This document shows positions 7,997 through 16,128 of a stretch of 20,708 nt of DNA, one piece after another. This DNA is from CBDUQI01 sp965369325. Its GTDB lineage: Bacteria; Pseudomonadota; Gammaproteobacteria; Steroidobacterales; JBCBZW01. The stretch covers positions 1 to 20,708 of the forward strand of contig CBDUQI010000094.1 of assembly GCA_965369325.1 (NCBI GenBank), read 5' to 3'. The notes under the pieces are model-generated. The model ran no database searches. It was not told the origin of the DNA and was given only the letters and a program-made list of their open reading frames with translations. Both the position numbers and the translations under genes were made by a program. Position 1 is the first letter of the stretch; every line of letters starts with the position of its first letter.

Positions 7997-8521
7997 TACC
8001 ACTCGGCAACGTTCCTGGTTGAAGTCGGGCCGAGCGCCCTGTTAGGAATAATTGCCGGCAGTATGACACTTGGTGTGTTGAGTACTGAAACGTATTCCGT
8101 CTACATCGGAGTAGTGGTTATAGCCGCCGTGCTTCTTATCGGCACCGGCTGGAATATCGCGTTTAATACAACAAATTCGCTCGTCGCCGGATCGTTGTGT
8201 GGATTCATGCACGCGACAGTCTCGCTACCCGGCCCGCCGATCATGCTGTTGTTTCAAAACGAATCCGCAAAAACATTTCGTTCCACCGTGGCAGCCTACC
8301 TATTTCTTACGTCACTTCTATCGTTGGCGATGTTGTACGTGGTTGGCAGAGTCGGCACCAACGAGCTTCGCCTCGCGGCAGCCATTCTCCCGGGAACAAT
8401 CTTCGGCTACGCGTTTTCGTTCGTGCTGGTTAAGCGATTTCAGGACACGAAGATGAGTAGTGTAGTACTTGCGTTCGCAGGGGCCAGCGGATTGGGGTTG
8501 ATTCTTCGAGGTCTCTACTGA
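7997..8521 (+). pseudogene. 5'-truncated TauE/SafE-type membrane permease
   Basis: The open frame starts after a TGA at 7994-7996 and runs to 8521; the first ATG is at 8063. It encodes the second half of a sulfite/organosulfonate exporter of the TauE/SafE (PF01925) family: ALLGIIAGSMTLGVLS, a long hydrophobic helix, AGSLCGFMHATVSLPGPP (the characteristic Gly-Pro-Pro loop), then three more helices ending GLGLILRGLY. Full-length members have about 250 residues and eight helices; roughly the first hundred residues are missing. No ribosome-binding site precedes 8063. The break coincides with that of the DUF3604 stump on the other strand, so one event probably removed both 5' ends. A shortened expressed product of 152 residues cannot be excluded. 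Confidence 0.8.
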
Positions 8522-8538
8522 TCGGACTGGGATGCGGT

Positions 8539-10554
8539 TCAATCGTTATCGCACAAATTCTCGGTTCCGCTGGGGCCCGGCGCACCAAAGAAGCTGGCTT
8601 TCATCAGGCGCAGATCGTTGGCATCTACGGTGCCATCGCCATTGAAGTCGGCATTCTCATCGTCGCTCGCGAACACTTCCGAGAGGGCCAGTAAATCCGC
8701 AAAATCGATCCGGCAGTCGTTGTTGAGGTCGTAGTCGCAGACGTTGCCGATGCCGTCGTCGTCGGTGTCGCGTTGCGCGACATTGGTTTGTGCGGTGCAG
8801 TTGTCCACCAGATGGCCGGCATCGTCATCGTCCGGGTCTTCGAGCCCGAACACCAGTACGGCACCCCCGGATTGGCCGTAGTAGGGGGACCCCAGCACAA
8901 AATCATCGACTGCATCGCCATTGAAGTCGCCCGCTCGGCTCACGTAGTAAAACGAGGGGAGGACTAGCTGCTTATCAGGCTGGGTAATCCAACTACCCAG
9001 ATCCGCGTGCTCGCCGTCTCGCAGTTGTTCGACATTGAACGTTGAGTTCAACGGCGTGCCGGTGCCGTAGATGAGATACGCGTCGCCAAAATAGTACGAC
9101 CAGTCGATCTCGTTGTTGGCGGCCAACAACAGATCGTCGTAGCCGTCGTTGTTGATGTCGCCCGCGAAGTCGAGTTGATGACCGAGTCCGGCGTTGCTGG
9201 CGTCGCCTTCAAAGACGATGCCACGCAGCGCCGCGTCGGCTGGTTGGGTGAGCAGGTCATTCAGGTTGAACTGTGCGGGATAACTGTCGGCGCCAAACAC
9301 TAGATACACGCGACCAGCATACTCATTGTCGCCCGGTGCGGCGGCATCCGCGCCGATTAGAAAATCATCGCGCCCGTCACCGTCGAAATCGCCCTGCGCG
9401 GCCAATGCGTTCGCGACCTGCTCAGACCGATCACCCGCGAACGCGAACCCATCAGAGCCATCACCACCGTTGACTGGGAGCAAATTGAGCGGGTCGATGT
9501 GACCACTTGCCCCCAGGTTGGCGTCACCGAACACCACCAGCGCACCATCGAAGGCCTGGGAGCGCGCCTGGAACATGAGCTCTTCATCGCCGTCTGCGTC
9601 GAGGTCCCCGGCACAAGTGGCGTTATTGAGGCTTGCGTTGACTTCCTCAATATCAATCACGGCGCCCGCGGTTGTGCCCGCTGCCACACTATCGAGTGCA
9701 ATCGTGCGCTGTACCAAATCAGTCGCGCCAAACAGAATGTAGAAGTTTGCGGATGCGCTGATCACGATGTCGTTCAGATCGTCGCCGTTGATGTCGCAGC
9801 CCGCTATTGAGGCGCCAGCGTGGTCGTGCCCTGCGTCGCTACCAAGTAGCAGCGACACGCCATCTGGTAACGGCTGGCCCTGCACTGCCGAGGTGAGGTC
9901 GAATTCCGCCGCAAACCCTTCTTCGCGACCGAACACCAGGTACAAGCGGGCTTGGAAGTCTTGCGATGAACCGCCGCTGCCCGGGTTAGTGATAAGCAAG
10001 TCATCGAAGTCGTCGCCGTTGACGTCCCCGAGGTCGGCTAATGATCGGCCCACGAAGCTGTACGGTTCGTCGACCAGGAATTGACTGCCATCAGACCCGT
10101 CGCCACCGCCCAACTCGGTGATCGCGCGTAAGGAGATACGCTCGGTGCGCGCGTTGCTGCGCCCGTTCAGCAGATACACACGCCGCGGCGGGTATGGGTA
10201 GCCCGTAAGCCATTGTGCTGCGCCCAGCGCGATGTCGGCCAGACCATCACCATTGACGTCACCCACAGGGCTGACCGGAAGCCCGACGCCGTCGCCCAGG
10301 CCCGTGTACGACACCGCCGGCGTCGTCCCCGTTGCCATACGCAGGTCGGTGATGTCGATTCGCGCCGGATACGGTGCCGCCTCAACGCTCATCGCTGCGA
10401 GCGCACTAATAAGAACACTGCTCGCACCGACCCTGGCGGACTGATGAGATGCAGGTGCCGGGCGGAGTGCGGTGGCAACGGCGGATCGAATTGGCCGTGT
10501 GATGTGGTGTTGCGGGAGGCTCGATGGGCGTCCGCGGACTGGAGAATTTTTCAT
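8539..10554 (-). CDS. Secreted FG-GAP beta-propeller protein with TSP3/dockerin tail
   Basis: A 671-residue protein. Seven calcium-binding FG-GAP/VCBS repeats are visible near residues 97-110 (GDVNGDGLADIALG), 175-190, 252-268, 314-330, 387-402, 464-480 and 541-556, which predicts one complete seven-bladed integrin-alpha-like propeller. A thrombospondin type 3 segment follows (DNC...AQRDTDDDGIGNVCD, 584-607), then a duplicated dockerin (DLNNDCRIDFADLLAL and DFNGDGTVDANDLRLM, 609-656) and the tail FFGAPGPSGTENLCDND. The start at 10554 is chosen because AAAGG precedes it by about eight bases; an upstream frame to 10671 lacks this. The N-terminus is odd: about 43 residues rich in Arg, Pro and His precede the hydrophobic stretch ASSVLISALAAMSVEA, which would make an unusually long signal peptide. 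Likely extracellular and calcium-dependent, binding surface or carbohydrate ligands; the tail may dock it to a cohesin such as the product of 6362-7306. Confidence 0.85.
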   Translation of the reverse strand: MKNSPVRGRPSSLPQHHITRPIRSAVATALRPAPASHQSARVGASSVLISALAAMSVEAAPYPARIDITDLRMATGTTPAVSYTGLGDGVGLPVSPVGDVNGDGLADIALGAAQWLTGYPYPPRRVYLLNGRSNARTERISLRAITELGGGDGSDGSQFLVDEPYSFVGRSLADLGDVNGDDFDDLLITNPGSGGSSQDFQARLYLVFGREEGFAAEFDLTSAVQGQPLPDGVSLLLGSDAGHDHAGASIAGCDINGDDLNDIVISASANFYILFGATDLVQRTIALDSVAAGTTAGAVIDIEEVNASLNNATCAGDLDADGDEELMFQARSQAFDGALVVFGDANLGASGHIDPLNLLPVNGGDGSDGFAFAGDRSEQVANALAAQGDFDGDGRDDFLIGADAAAPGDNEYAGRVYLVFGADSYPAQFNLNDLLTQPADAALRGIVFEGDASNAGLGHQLDFAGDINNDGYDDLLLAANNEIDWSYYFGDAYLIYGTGTPLNSTFNVEQLRDGEHADLGSWITQPDKQLVLPSFYYVSRAGDFNGDAVDDFVLGSPYYGQSGGAVLVFGLEDPDDDDAGHLVDNCTAQTNVAQRDTDDDGIGNVCDYDLNNDCRIDFADLLALSEVFASDDENADFNGDGTVDANDLRLMKASFFGAPGPSGTENLCDND
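8542..8805 (-). repeat. TSP3 + dockerin module, one of three in the window
   Basis: This stretch encodes the tail of the FG-GAP protein and is similar along its length to the broken copy at 4898-5165; bases 8749-8775 are identical to 5107-5133. The third copy (20259-20504, plus strand) is similar at protein level. Shared order: DNC, AQRDT, DGxGNxCD, two D-x-N/D-x-D calcium loops ending in DL, and FFGxPGP. Confidence 0.8.
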
Positions 10555-10577
10555 AACGTCGCCTTTCAACTTGCGAA

Positions 10578-10633
10578 CGGAATCGCCGAGTACGCTCGTA
10601 GGTCGAGCGGCGAGTGTGCCAGGGGCGATTCCG
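10578..10633 (-). promoter_or_regulatory. Nested inverted repeats in the 5' leader of the FG-GAP gene
   Basis: CGGAATCGCC (10578-10587) and GGCGATTCCG (10624-10633) are perfect 10-bp inverted repeats. Between them a second perfect hairpin, CGCTCG (10593-10598) and CGAGCG (10604-10609), closes a five-base loop. The structure ends about 24 bases before the ATG at 10554. It could be a structured mRNA leader, an operator pair or a transcription attenuator; no T-run follows. Confidence 0.5.
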
Positions 10634-10830
10634 CTGCGCCTTACTTTTTCGGCCGATGCAACCAGTATCACGCAAACCGCGACGGATTGGCAACGACAGC
10701 ATTTAGCATCAAGGCAGTTTCATTCGCGCCCGGAGTTGGCAAGCAACGGCAACTGCTGCCTGCCGACCCGCGGTCTTTACCTCCGTCCTTTGTGGGCGAT
10801 GTGTTGATGAAGATGGGCTCGTGCGGAGAC

Positions 10831-12006
10831 TCATCCAGTGCCCGTCTCTGCCAAGGGCTCCTGGTAGGCTTCCGGGAAGCCGTTGTGTGTGACGTTTATA
10901 TGGGTTTGCCCAGTCGCTCGATCGATGTTTTGAAACCAGACTAACGTGCGCCCATTGGCGGCGAAGGCTTCGCCCTCATGGCACACCGAGCCGCGCAGTG
11001 CAGCCGGCGAGAGGCGGAAGTGTTCGTCTCCGTGAATGCTGTGCGCCCAGATCTCCGAGCTCTCGACATCGAGTATCGGGTCGTTGGATGACTTCCAGGT
11101 CGTCACCACGTACGTGCGCCCTTGCGGGGTCACATAGAACTCCGGGCTTTGCGGCCACTTGCTGTTCGGAAAATCGGCGAGGACCTGCGGTGGGGGCAGG
11201 ATGTCCGCGTGTCTGGTGTAGTAGGGCGAACCCGGCCTGTAGATGCGTATGAACTGAAGGTCGACGATGGCCATGACCAGTAACTGATTACGGATTTCGG
11301 GGCAGAAGACCGCGTAGGGGTCGAATTTGTCGGCACCGTCATCGGTGATTTGGGTCGTCGTGTTCAGATCGGTATCGGTGGCGTAAATCTCGCGCGGCAC
11401 GGCATTGCGGATTGAAGTGACAATGCGTCCATTGGTGCTCCACCGCGAGGAACCTGACATCGTTGGGCGCAGCACGTTGTCCGTTGTCGGGGACGACTCG
11501 CTCAACCAGGCGAAGTCGGCGCCCCGGTAGGTGAGCCGGAAGTGACCCAAGGTTGAGTCCAGCGCAGGCAACACGTTGATTCTGTCTTGGTCGTCAGCGG
11601 TGATCGCGCGGCGACTCCAGTGGGTGGGAATCCCGTTGCTGTCCAGAGTGGGTGTCGCCAACCAGATCTGCTGAAACCTGCCTTTGCGGTTGTAAACCAC
11701 GCCCCAGGTGCCGTTGGCGCGGCTGACCAGTGACGGCCCTTTGCCGGTATCACTGATCGGCGACAGGTGTTGGGCGACGAGATAGTCTTTGCCGTCAGCG
11801 GAATCGCGAAAACGCCCGGTCACTTCATCGACGCGAGCCACGTAAGCGTTGGTTCGTTCCTGAAAGACCATCCACAAGTTGCCGACATCGTCGCGCTTGA
11901 ACTCATGGTCGAGATAGTTGGCTTCCGGCGGCGTGATGCGCTCTGTTATCGCGTTCGTCTGGGGCGACTCGGCTTCGGTGGTCTCAAACAAATGAATCGT
12001 ACTCAT
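10831..12006 (-). CDS. Soluble hypothetical protein, possibly a beta-propeller
   Basis: A 391-residue protein without signal peptide or membrane segment. The ATG at 12006 has AAGGGAA about nine bases upstream (minus strand); the frame continues to 12198, but that part is Leu/Arg-rich with no ribosome-binding site and looks non-coding. The sequence alternates short beta strands with Trp/Tyr/Asp motifs: DDVGNLWMVFQE, GTWGVVYNRKGRFQQIWLA, GHFRLTYRGADFAWL, REIYATDTDLNTTTQITDDG and GRTYVVTTW. This spacing suggests a TolB- or sialidase-like propeller, but I do not recognise the family. It lies 276 bases upstream of the FG-GAP gene on the same strand and could share its transcript. It lacks the secretion signal and dockerin tail of its neighbour. 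Confidence 0.65.
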   Translation of the reverse strand: MSTIHLFETTEAESPQTNAITERITPPEANYLDHEFKRDDVGNLWMVFQERTNAYVARVDEVTGRFRDSADGKDYLVAQHLSPISDTGKGPSLVSRANGTWGVVYNRKGRFQQIWLATPTLDSNGIPTHWSRRAITADDQDRINVLPALDSTLGHFRLTYRGADFAWLSESSPTTDNVLRPTMSGSSRWSTNGRIVTSIRNAVPREIYATDTDLNTTTQITDDGADKFDPYAVFCPEIRNQLLVMAIVDLQFIRIYRPGSPYYTRHADILPPPQVLADFPNSKWPQSPEFYVTPQGRTYVVTTWKSSNDPILDVESSEIWAHSIHGDEHFRLSPAALRGSVCHEGEAFAANGRTLVWFQNIDRATGQTHINVTHNGFPEAYQEPLAETGTG

Positions 12007-12254
12007 CGTCTTTTCCCTTAAGTGTGATGTTGCGAGGATGAGCGTAGTGTTGCTGGAAATGCAGCAGAGATCGCGATCAAGCGCTGACCAGTCGATGACC
12101 AATCTATGACCGCCAGCCAATGCGGTGAGGTGAGCCCTCACTGGTGGCGTCGGCAACCTTGTCGGCAACCAGAAACGTGTTGTGATTTTGAGCAACACTG
12201 CCTGCGAACCCGACGACTTAGCCGTCTAACAGAGCCCAAATACCCCGGTCGTGA

Positions 12255-12529
12255 GATCGCTTGATGATTTGGGCCGCCGAAGAAATAAGGGCGGACACCC
12301 TTCCTGCCAAATCAGGCACCCTACTTGAGGCGGTACTATTTCGCGGCGAGTTGCCGCGCGGTGATGTTGCAAGCCTTTGGATACCAGCGAGCGGAGCGCA
12401 CGCCGGGTCACTTCGGTACTGCTGGATCGGGGGGTATTGGTGGCCAAGAGTAGCCGCGCACCGCGCAATCTTGCCTTCCCTGACGCGCTTGCCGTGCGCT
12501 GGATGCCAGAACTGTTGCCCCAGAAATAG
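12255..12529 (+). pseudogene. 3' remnant of a Fic-domain protein gene
   Basis: Plus-strand translation gives the C-terminal part of a Fic/DUF4172-type AMPylase-family protein: WAAEEIRADTLPAKSG, LLEAVLFRGELPRGDVASL, then after a one-base deletion near 12374, TSERSARRVTSVLLDRGVLV, SSRAPRNLAFPDALAVRWMP and ELLPQK with stop at 12527-12529. This corresponds to the region after the Fic core, with its winged-helix-like segment. The catalytic HxFxxGNGR motif and everything upstream are absent; in-frame stops lie just before 12255. The rest of the gap between 12007 and 12653 shows nothing else I can name. I am confident of the family from the LEAVLFRGELPRGDV and RWMP motifs, by recall only. Confidence 0.75.
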
Positions 12530-12601
12530 CAGGCGGGCTAGAAAAAACCAAGCTTGCATCAATTCCTAGCTACGGCATGAACGATACAGCGTGGTCGAAC
12601 T

Positions 12602-12630
12602 TTGATCAAAACAAATACCCGAAATCTACT
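12602..12630 (+). promoter_or_regulatory. Possible promoter of the two-component genes
   Basis: TTGATC (12602-12607) and TCTACT (12625-12630), 17 bases apart, each match four of six consensus bases. The leader would be short, about 17 bases, and there is no clear Shine-Dalgarno before the GTG at 12654. Confidence 0.3.
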
Positions 12631-12653
12631 CTAATTGTGCGTAAACTAGCGGT

Positions 12654-13352
12654 GTGTCGAATTCTCAACAGTCAACGCTCATGGTCGTGGAGGACGATCT
12701 CCGCCTCGCGCAAATGATCGAGGAGTTTTTCGAGGGCGAAGGTTTTAAGGTCACGAAACTGCACCGTGGCGACGACGCTATTAGGAGGATATCCCAGGAA
12801 CATCCGGACTTAGTGATTCTTGATATTTCCTTACCGGGTGCCAACGGCTTCGATGTATGTCGTGCGGTAAGAAAGACATTTGATGGCTTGATTCTTATGT
12901 TAACCGCCCGTGACGATGATATCGATCAAATCGTCGGCCTTGAAATCGGGGCTGATGACTACGTTGTAAAGCCCGTAGAGCCACGTGTGTTACTGGCGCG
13001 TGTTCGCTCTTTGCTGCGCCGTAGTAGTTCAAGCGATTATTTCCGCGAATTGCGATTCGGGGCCCTGTGCATCAATTCGTCAACGCGAGTGGTCACTCTA
13101 GATGAAAAAATTATCGATTTAACGACGGCAGAGTTTGAGCTTTTGTGGGTAATGGCCGGTAGAGCCGGATTTGTGGTTGATCGTCATAGTTTGTTTAAGC
13201 GCTTGCGCGGCGTTGACTACGATGGTCTAGATCGATCGATGGATGTCACCATTTCACGATTGCGCAAGAAGCTGGGCGACGACCGCGAATCGCCAAGGCA
13301 AATCAAGACTGTTCGAGGGAAGGGCTACCTGTTCGCCCCAAATGGATGGTAG
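12654..13352 (+). CDS. OmpR-family response regulator, RstA-like
   Basis: A 232-residue DNA-binding response regulator. The receiver domain (about 8-122) has the acidic pair D14/D15, phosphoacceptor D57 (LVILDISLPGANG), the TARDDD switch region and K106 (DDYVVKPVEP). The C-terminal winged helix (about 133-232) has the OmpR-type recognition segment DRSMDVTISRLRKKLGDD and the closing KTVRGKGYLF hairpin. The overall sequence, with EEFFEGEGF and DDIDQIVGLEIGADDYVVKPVEPRVLLARVR, looks most like RstA. The GTG at 12654 gives an eight-residue lead before LMVVEDD; an ATG at 12681 would cut into the first strand, so the GTG is preferred despite lacking a good ribosome-binding site. The cognate kinase follows after 79 bases. 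Base composition is visibly more AT-rich than the flanking secreted-protein genes. Confidence 0.9.
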   Translation: MSNSQQSTLMVVEDDLRLAQMIEEFFEGEGFKVTKLHRGDDAIRRISQEHPDLVILDISLPGANGFDVCRAVRKTFDGLILMLTARDDDIDQIVGLEIGADDYVVKPVEPRVLLARVRSLLRRSSSSDYFRELRFGALCINSSTRVVTLDEKIIDLTTAEFELLWVMAGRAGFVVDRHSLFKRLRGVDYDGLDRSMDVTISRLRKKLGDDRESPRQIKTVRGKGYLFAPNGW

Positions 13353-13359
13353 CCAGCCT

Positions 13360-13374
13360 GTTACAAATCGTAAC
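13360..13374. promoter_or_regulatory. GTTAC-N5-GTAAC palindrome before the kinase gene
   Basis: GTTAC (13360-13364) and GTAAC (13370-13374) flank AAATC in the 79-base gap between the regulator and kinase genes. The same half-sites with the same spacing recur at 15031-15045. The overlapping TACAAATCGTAACG matches the E. coli RstA box (TACATNTNGTTACA) at 9 of 12 defined positions. Likely an autoregulatory site of the upstream regulator. Confidence 0.6.
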
Positions 13375-13431
13375 GGGCATTAACTAAACGCCACATGCCA
13401 ATTTGCTCGCCACTAGTAACATAGCGTTCTT

Positions 13432-15003
13432 ATGCGCAGATTATTCATTTCACTGTATTTAAGTATCGCAGCAGCGTTGTTTGTGGTCATTGTCGGGGTG
13501 CCTTTCGCGATTGAGCACTGGCTACAGGGGCCGCTGCTTGGCATCACATCGAAATACGGCGACACGCCAAGAGCCATCCTGGAGCAAGAGTTGGCCGGTG
13601 TTCCGAAGAGCCGATGGCCGTCATATGTCGACTCGCTGAATGGAGTATTCGGGTACGACCTTAGGTTGCTACGGCTTGAGGACATTGACGAGCGCAACGT
13701 TGTCTTGAGTCGATTGCGTCGCGGGGACGTTTCCATTGCCACATATGGTGATGATGAAGCGGTTTTTCTGCCGATGCGCGGTTCTGACTTTGTTATCCGA
13801 GCATCCTTTGCTGCGTCCGGCCTCGAGCAAACAGAACGATCGGTCAAAGGGTACTACCATCTAATCGAGAAGCGGGTTGGTGGAATGAACACAGAAGAGC
13901 GGGCGCGCTACTTTCGCGAGATGAGTTCGAAGAACAGCATCAAGATCAGCGAGAGCCGCGTGGGGGCGCTGAATTTGCGAGCTGCTGAGGTCGAGCTGCT
14001 AAGATCTGGGCATGTCGTAGGTCGCATTGTCGAAGGCGACACAGACACCTACTTTAAAACCGTCGCTGGGACCGACAGAGTAATAGTCATCGGCCCAATC
14101 AGGGACGGTTGGTTGCTCGACAATCTATATTGGATTGCACTGAGCGGTCTTGGGCTTATTTTCGCTGCTGTGACGTTTCTTTGGCTACGACCTCTCATTA
14201 ACGATATGCAAACGCTTGAAACGGGGGCGACTGCGTTCGGCCACGGCGACTTTGACGCGCGCGTCAGTCTTTCCAATCGCTCCAAAATTCGCGAGCTTGC
14301 ATCCACATTTAACGCAATGGCTGACCGAATAAAAGTGCTCATCGGTGCCCAAAAGGAACTGACCGATTCGGTATCACACGAGCTCCGTACACCTATATCC
14401 AGGCTGCGTTTCGGTATGTATCGACTAGAGAACTGTAGCTCTTCCGAAGAACGGCGGGGAGCATTACGCGGCATGCAGACTGACGTCGACGAGCTCGATC
14501 AATTGGTCAATGAGTTACTTACTTTTTCGCGATTAAAGAGCGCTAACCCCGTGCTCGCGGTGAGAGCGATAGACGTTCGGCCGTGGCTCGAAGAAATTGC
14601 CGCCGATGCCAATAGTATGAATGCTGGGATTAACGTCAGCAGTGAGGTTAGTCCAGAATTGATGGTGGTGGAAGTTGACGATCGATTGATGTCTAGAGCG
14701 CTGAACAATCTGGTTGGAAACGCGATCAGGCACGCGAAATCACAAGTGATCGTGTCAGCAAGGAGTACAGAAAATGGAGTTCAATTTCTTGTCGAAGATG
14801 ACGGTGATGGAATTCCCGCGGATCTCGCCGAACTCATATTCGAACCCTTTGTGCGACTTGAGGATAATCGAAGGGGTAATGCAGTTGGATACGGATTGGG
14901 TCTGGCGATTGTAGGGCGTATCTGCGAATGGCATGGGGCGACAGTGAGCGCATCGAAATCAACATTGGGCGGTGCCAAGTTTGTGATCGAAATCACTGGG
15001 TAG
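13432..15003 (+). CDS. Sensor histidine kinase, RstB-like
   Basis: A 523-residue inner-membrane kinase. TM1 lies at about 6-28, a periplasmic sensor region of about 200 residues follows, and TM2 is at about 232-254 (LYWIALSGLGLIFAAVTFLWLRPL). A HAMP linker (about 255-305) leads to the H-box SVSHELRTPISRLRF with phosphorylation site H316. The ATPase domain has the N-box NNLVGNAIRHA, G1 VEDDGDGIP, F-box FEPFVRLED and G2 GYGLGLAIV. All catalytic elements are intact. It pairs with the regulator at 12654-13352; RstB-type kinases have a similar layout, though the signal sensed cannot be read from the sequence. No strong ribosome-binding site precedes the ATG, but MRRLFISLYLS directly before TM1 is a natural start. 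The palindrome upstream suggests it may also be transcribed separately from the regulator. Confidence 0.9.
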   Translation: MRRLFISLYLSIAAALFVVIVGVPFAIEHWLQGPLLGITSKYGDTPRAILEQELAGVPKSRWPSYVDSLNGVFGYDLRLLRLEDIDERNVVLSRLRRGDVSIATYGDDEAVFLPMRGSDFVIRASFAASGLEQTERSVKGYYHLIEKRVGGMNTEERARYFREMSSKNSIKISESRVGALNLRAAEVELLRSGHVVGRIVEGDTDTYFKTVAGTDRVIVIGPIRDGWLLDNLYWIALSGLGLIFAAVTFLWLRPLINDMQTLETGATAFGHGDFDARVSLSNRSKIRELASTFNAMADRIKVLIGAQKELTDSVSHELRTPISRLRFGMYRLENCSSSEERRGALRGMQTDVDELDQLVNELLTFSRLKSANPVLAVRAIDVRPWLEEIAADANSMNAGINVSSEVSPELMVVEVDDRLMSRALNNLVGNAIRHAKSQVIVSARSTENGVQFLVEDDGDGIPADLAELIFEPFVRLEDNRRGNAVGYGLGLAIVGRICEWHGATVSASKSTLGGAKFVIEITG

Positions 15004-15030
15004 CCAAAGACGCACGAGCACCTATCTAAC

Positions 15031-15046
15031 GTTACATGTTGTAACA
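15031..15046. promoter_or_regulatory. GTTAC-N5-GTAAC palindrome, RstA-box-like, before the barrel gene
   Basis: GTTACATGTTGTAAC (15031-15045) is a perfect palindrome with GTTACA/TGTAAC arms around TGT. TACATGTTGTAACA (15033-15046) differs from the published E. coli RstA box TACATNTNGTTACA at one defined position. It lies about 140 bases before the barrel gene and 28 bases after the kinase stop. Confidence 0.65.
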
Positions 15047-15186
15047 ATCGATTACCAAACTACAACAGACGGCCATGGTCTTAACCACTAGGGTGGGCCA
15101 TAAATCGACGCACTTCGGACTCGCCATGAACACGAGGCAAGCTTTCGCCCCTGCCTAAGACAAGATCAATAGGTTAAGCCAACCAT

Positions 15187-15834
15187 ATGAAAATTTTAGT
15201 GAGTATTTTGAGTCTCACCGTGCTTGCCACGACTGCAAATGCCCAAATTAGCTACGATTATGTTGAGGCAGGCTATGAAAAGATGTCCCTTAACAGTTTC
15301 GAACTAGCGAGTGATAATCTCGAAGTAACTGCTGTTGACGACCTCGATGGTGGTGGGTTCGTGTTTGAGGGTTCTTTTTCTTTTGGCGAAAAATACTTCG
15401 CCTTTGCGGATTTTGATTTTTCCCGTGTCGATTTTCCTAGTTTCGATTTAGGCAATGATCAATTTGTCGATCCAGCCATTGACCTACGCACTCAAATTCT
15501 GGGAATGGGTTATCACACTACTGGGAGGAAGCAGTTTGTGGCAAAAGTGGCGTTTTTAAGGAATGACATTGATTCTGTGTTCTTCAAGGAGGCGACCATA
15601 GGGTACGCCATTGATCTGGGCGGTCGAGGCTTACTCAATAACAATTTCGAGTGGGAAGCCAGCGTTGAGTACACCGATGTTGACGCTGGCGATGACAACA
15701 GCGGCGAGACAGGCGTAAACACAGCACTTCGTTATCATCTCGGCAACAACTTTTCTACCGCCTTACAGGCGTCTACCGGAAACGACGTTGTCACATATGG
15801 ATTGAATTTTAGATTCAATTTTTCCCGACAATAG
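15187..15834 (+). CDS. Small outer-membrane beta-barrel protein, Ax21-like
   Basis: A 215-residue protein with a clear signal peptide (1-19, cleavage after TTANA). The mature protein is made of alternating amphipathic strands: ISYDYVEAGYEKM, GGFVFEGSFSFGEKYFAFADFDFS, LRTQILGMGYHTTGRKQFVAKVAFLR, EATIGYAIDLGG, FEWEASVEYTDVD, VNTALRYHLGNNFSTALQAS and a terminal VTYGLNFRFNF. The opening YDYVEAGY, the GEKYFAF turn and the final aromatic strand recall Ax21/OmpX-like barrels of Xanthomonadales; about eight strands are expected. The last strand ends in Phe-Asn-Phe followed by SRQ, so the aromatic sorting residue is not quite terminal. It follows the kinase gene by 183 bases and has its own RstA-like palindrome upstream, so it is the likely target of the two-component system. 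The ribosome-binding site before 15187 is weak. Confidence 0.75.
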   Translation: MKILVSILSLTVLATTANAQISYDYVEAGYEKMSLNSFELASDNLEVTAVDDLDGGGFVFEGSFSFGEKYFAFADFDFSRVDFPSFDLGNDQFVDPAIDLRTQILGMGYHTTGRKQFVAKVAFLRNDIDSVFFKEATIGYAIDLGGRGLLNNNFEWEASVEYTDVDAGDDNSGETGVNTALRYHLGNNFSTALQASTGNDVVTYGLNFRFNFSRQ

Positions 15835-16128
15835 AGCAGCCCGTACGTGTAACGGTGGACAGTCTCAGCATAGGCCGGTTTTAGCTTGGGCAGGATCGAT
15901 CCTTACTGATCGTCGGAGGCCTTGGCGTTTCAACCAAAAAAAGACGAACGGATTCGCGGAGAATCAGGGGCCCATATCCAATTCGATAAACGCGCGTTGT
16001 CGTCGCTCACTCGAGACCGACTGTACGATGGCGCGATATCGTGCTGTTGTAGAACCAGATGTATCGAACCCCGGATTTATCATTGCCTTTCAGGCTGTTA
16101 GGGGATGGTTTGGGTGGTAAAACTAAAA
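15835..16128. other. Intergenic gap beside tRNA-Val
   Basis: No convincing gene is seen. A perfect 12-bp palindrome, AGGATCGATCCT, lies at 15892-15903, too short and without a T-run to call a terminator. The right side is the downstream flank of the minus-strand tRNA-Val, the side where islands usually insert; no integrase gene was recognised. Confidence 0.45.

Noticed and set aside
10792..10801. GTGGGCGATG, identical to ten bases of the tRNA-Val 3' end, as a possible att site
   Set aside because: The match stops after ten bases and lies in a region with no integrase; chance is sufficient in GC-rich DNA.
12007..12198. N-terminal extension of the 10831-12006 gene
   Set aside because: No ribosome-binding site at the upstream start and a low-complexity Leu/Arg/Thr sequence, whereas the ATG at 12006 has a good one.
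15892..15903. 12-bp palindrome AGGATCGATCCT as a terminator
   Set aside because: Stem too short, no loop and no T-run; probably coincidental.
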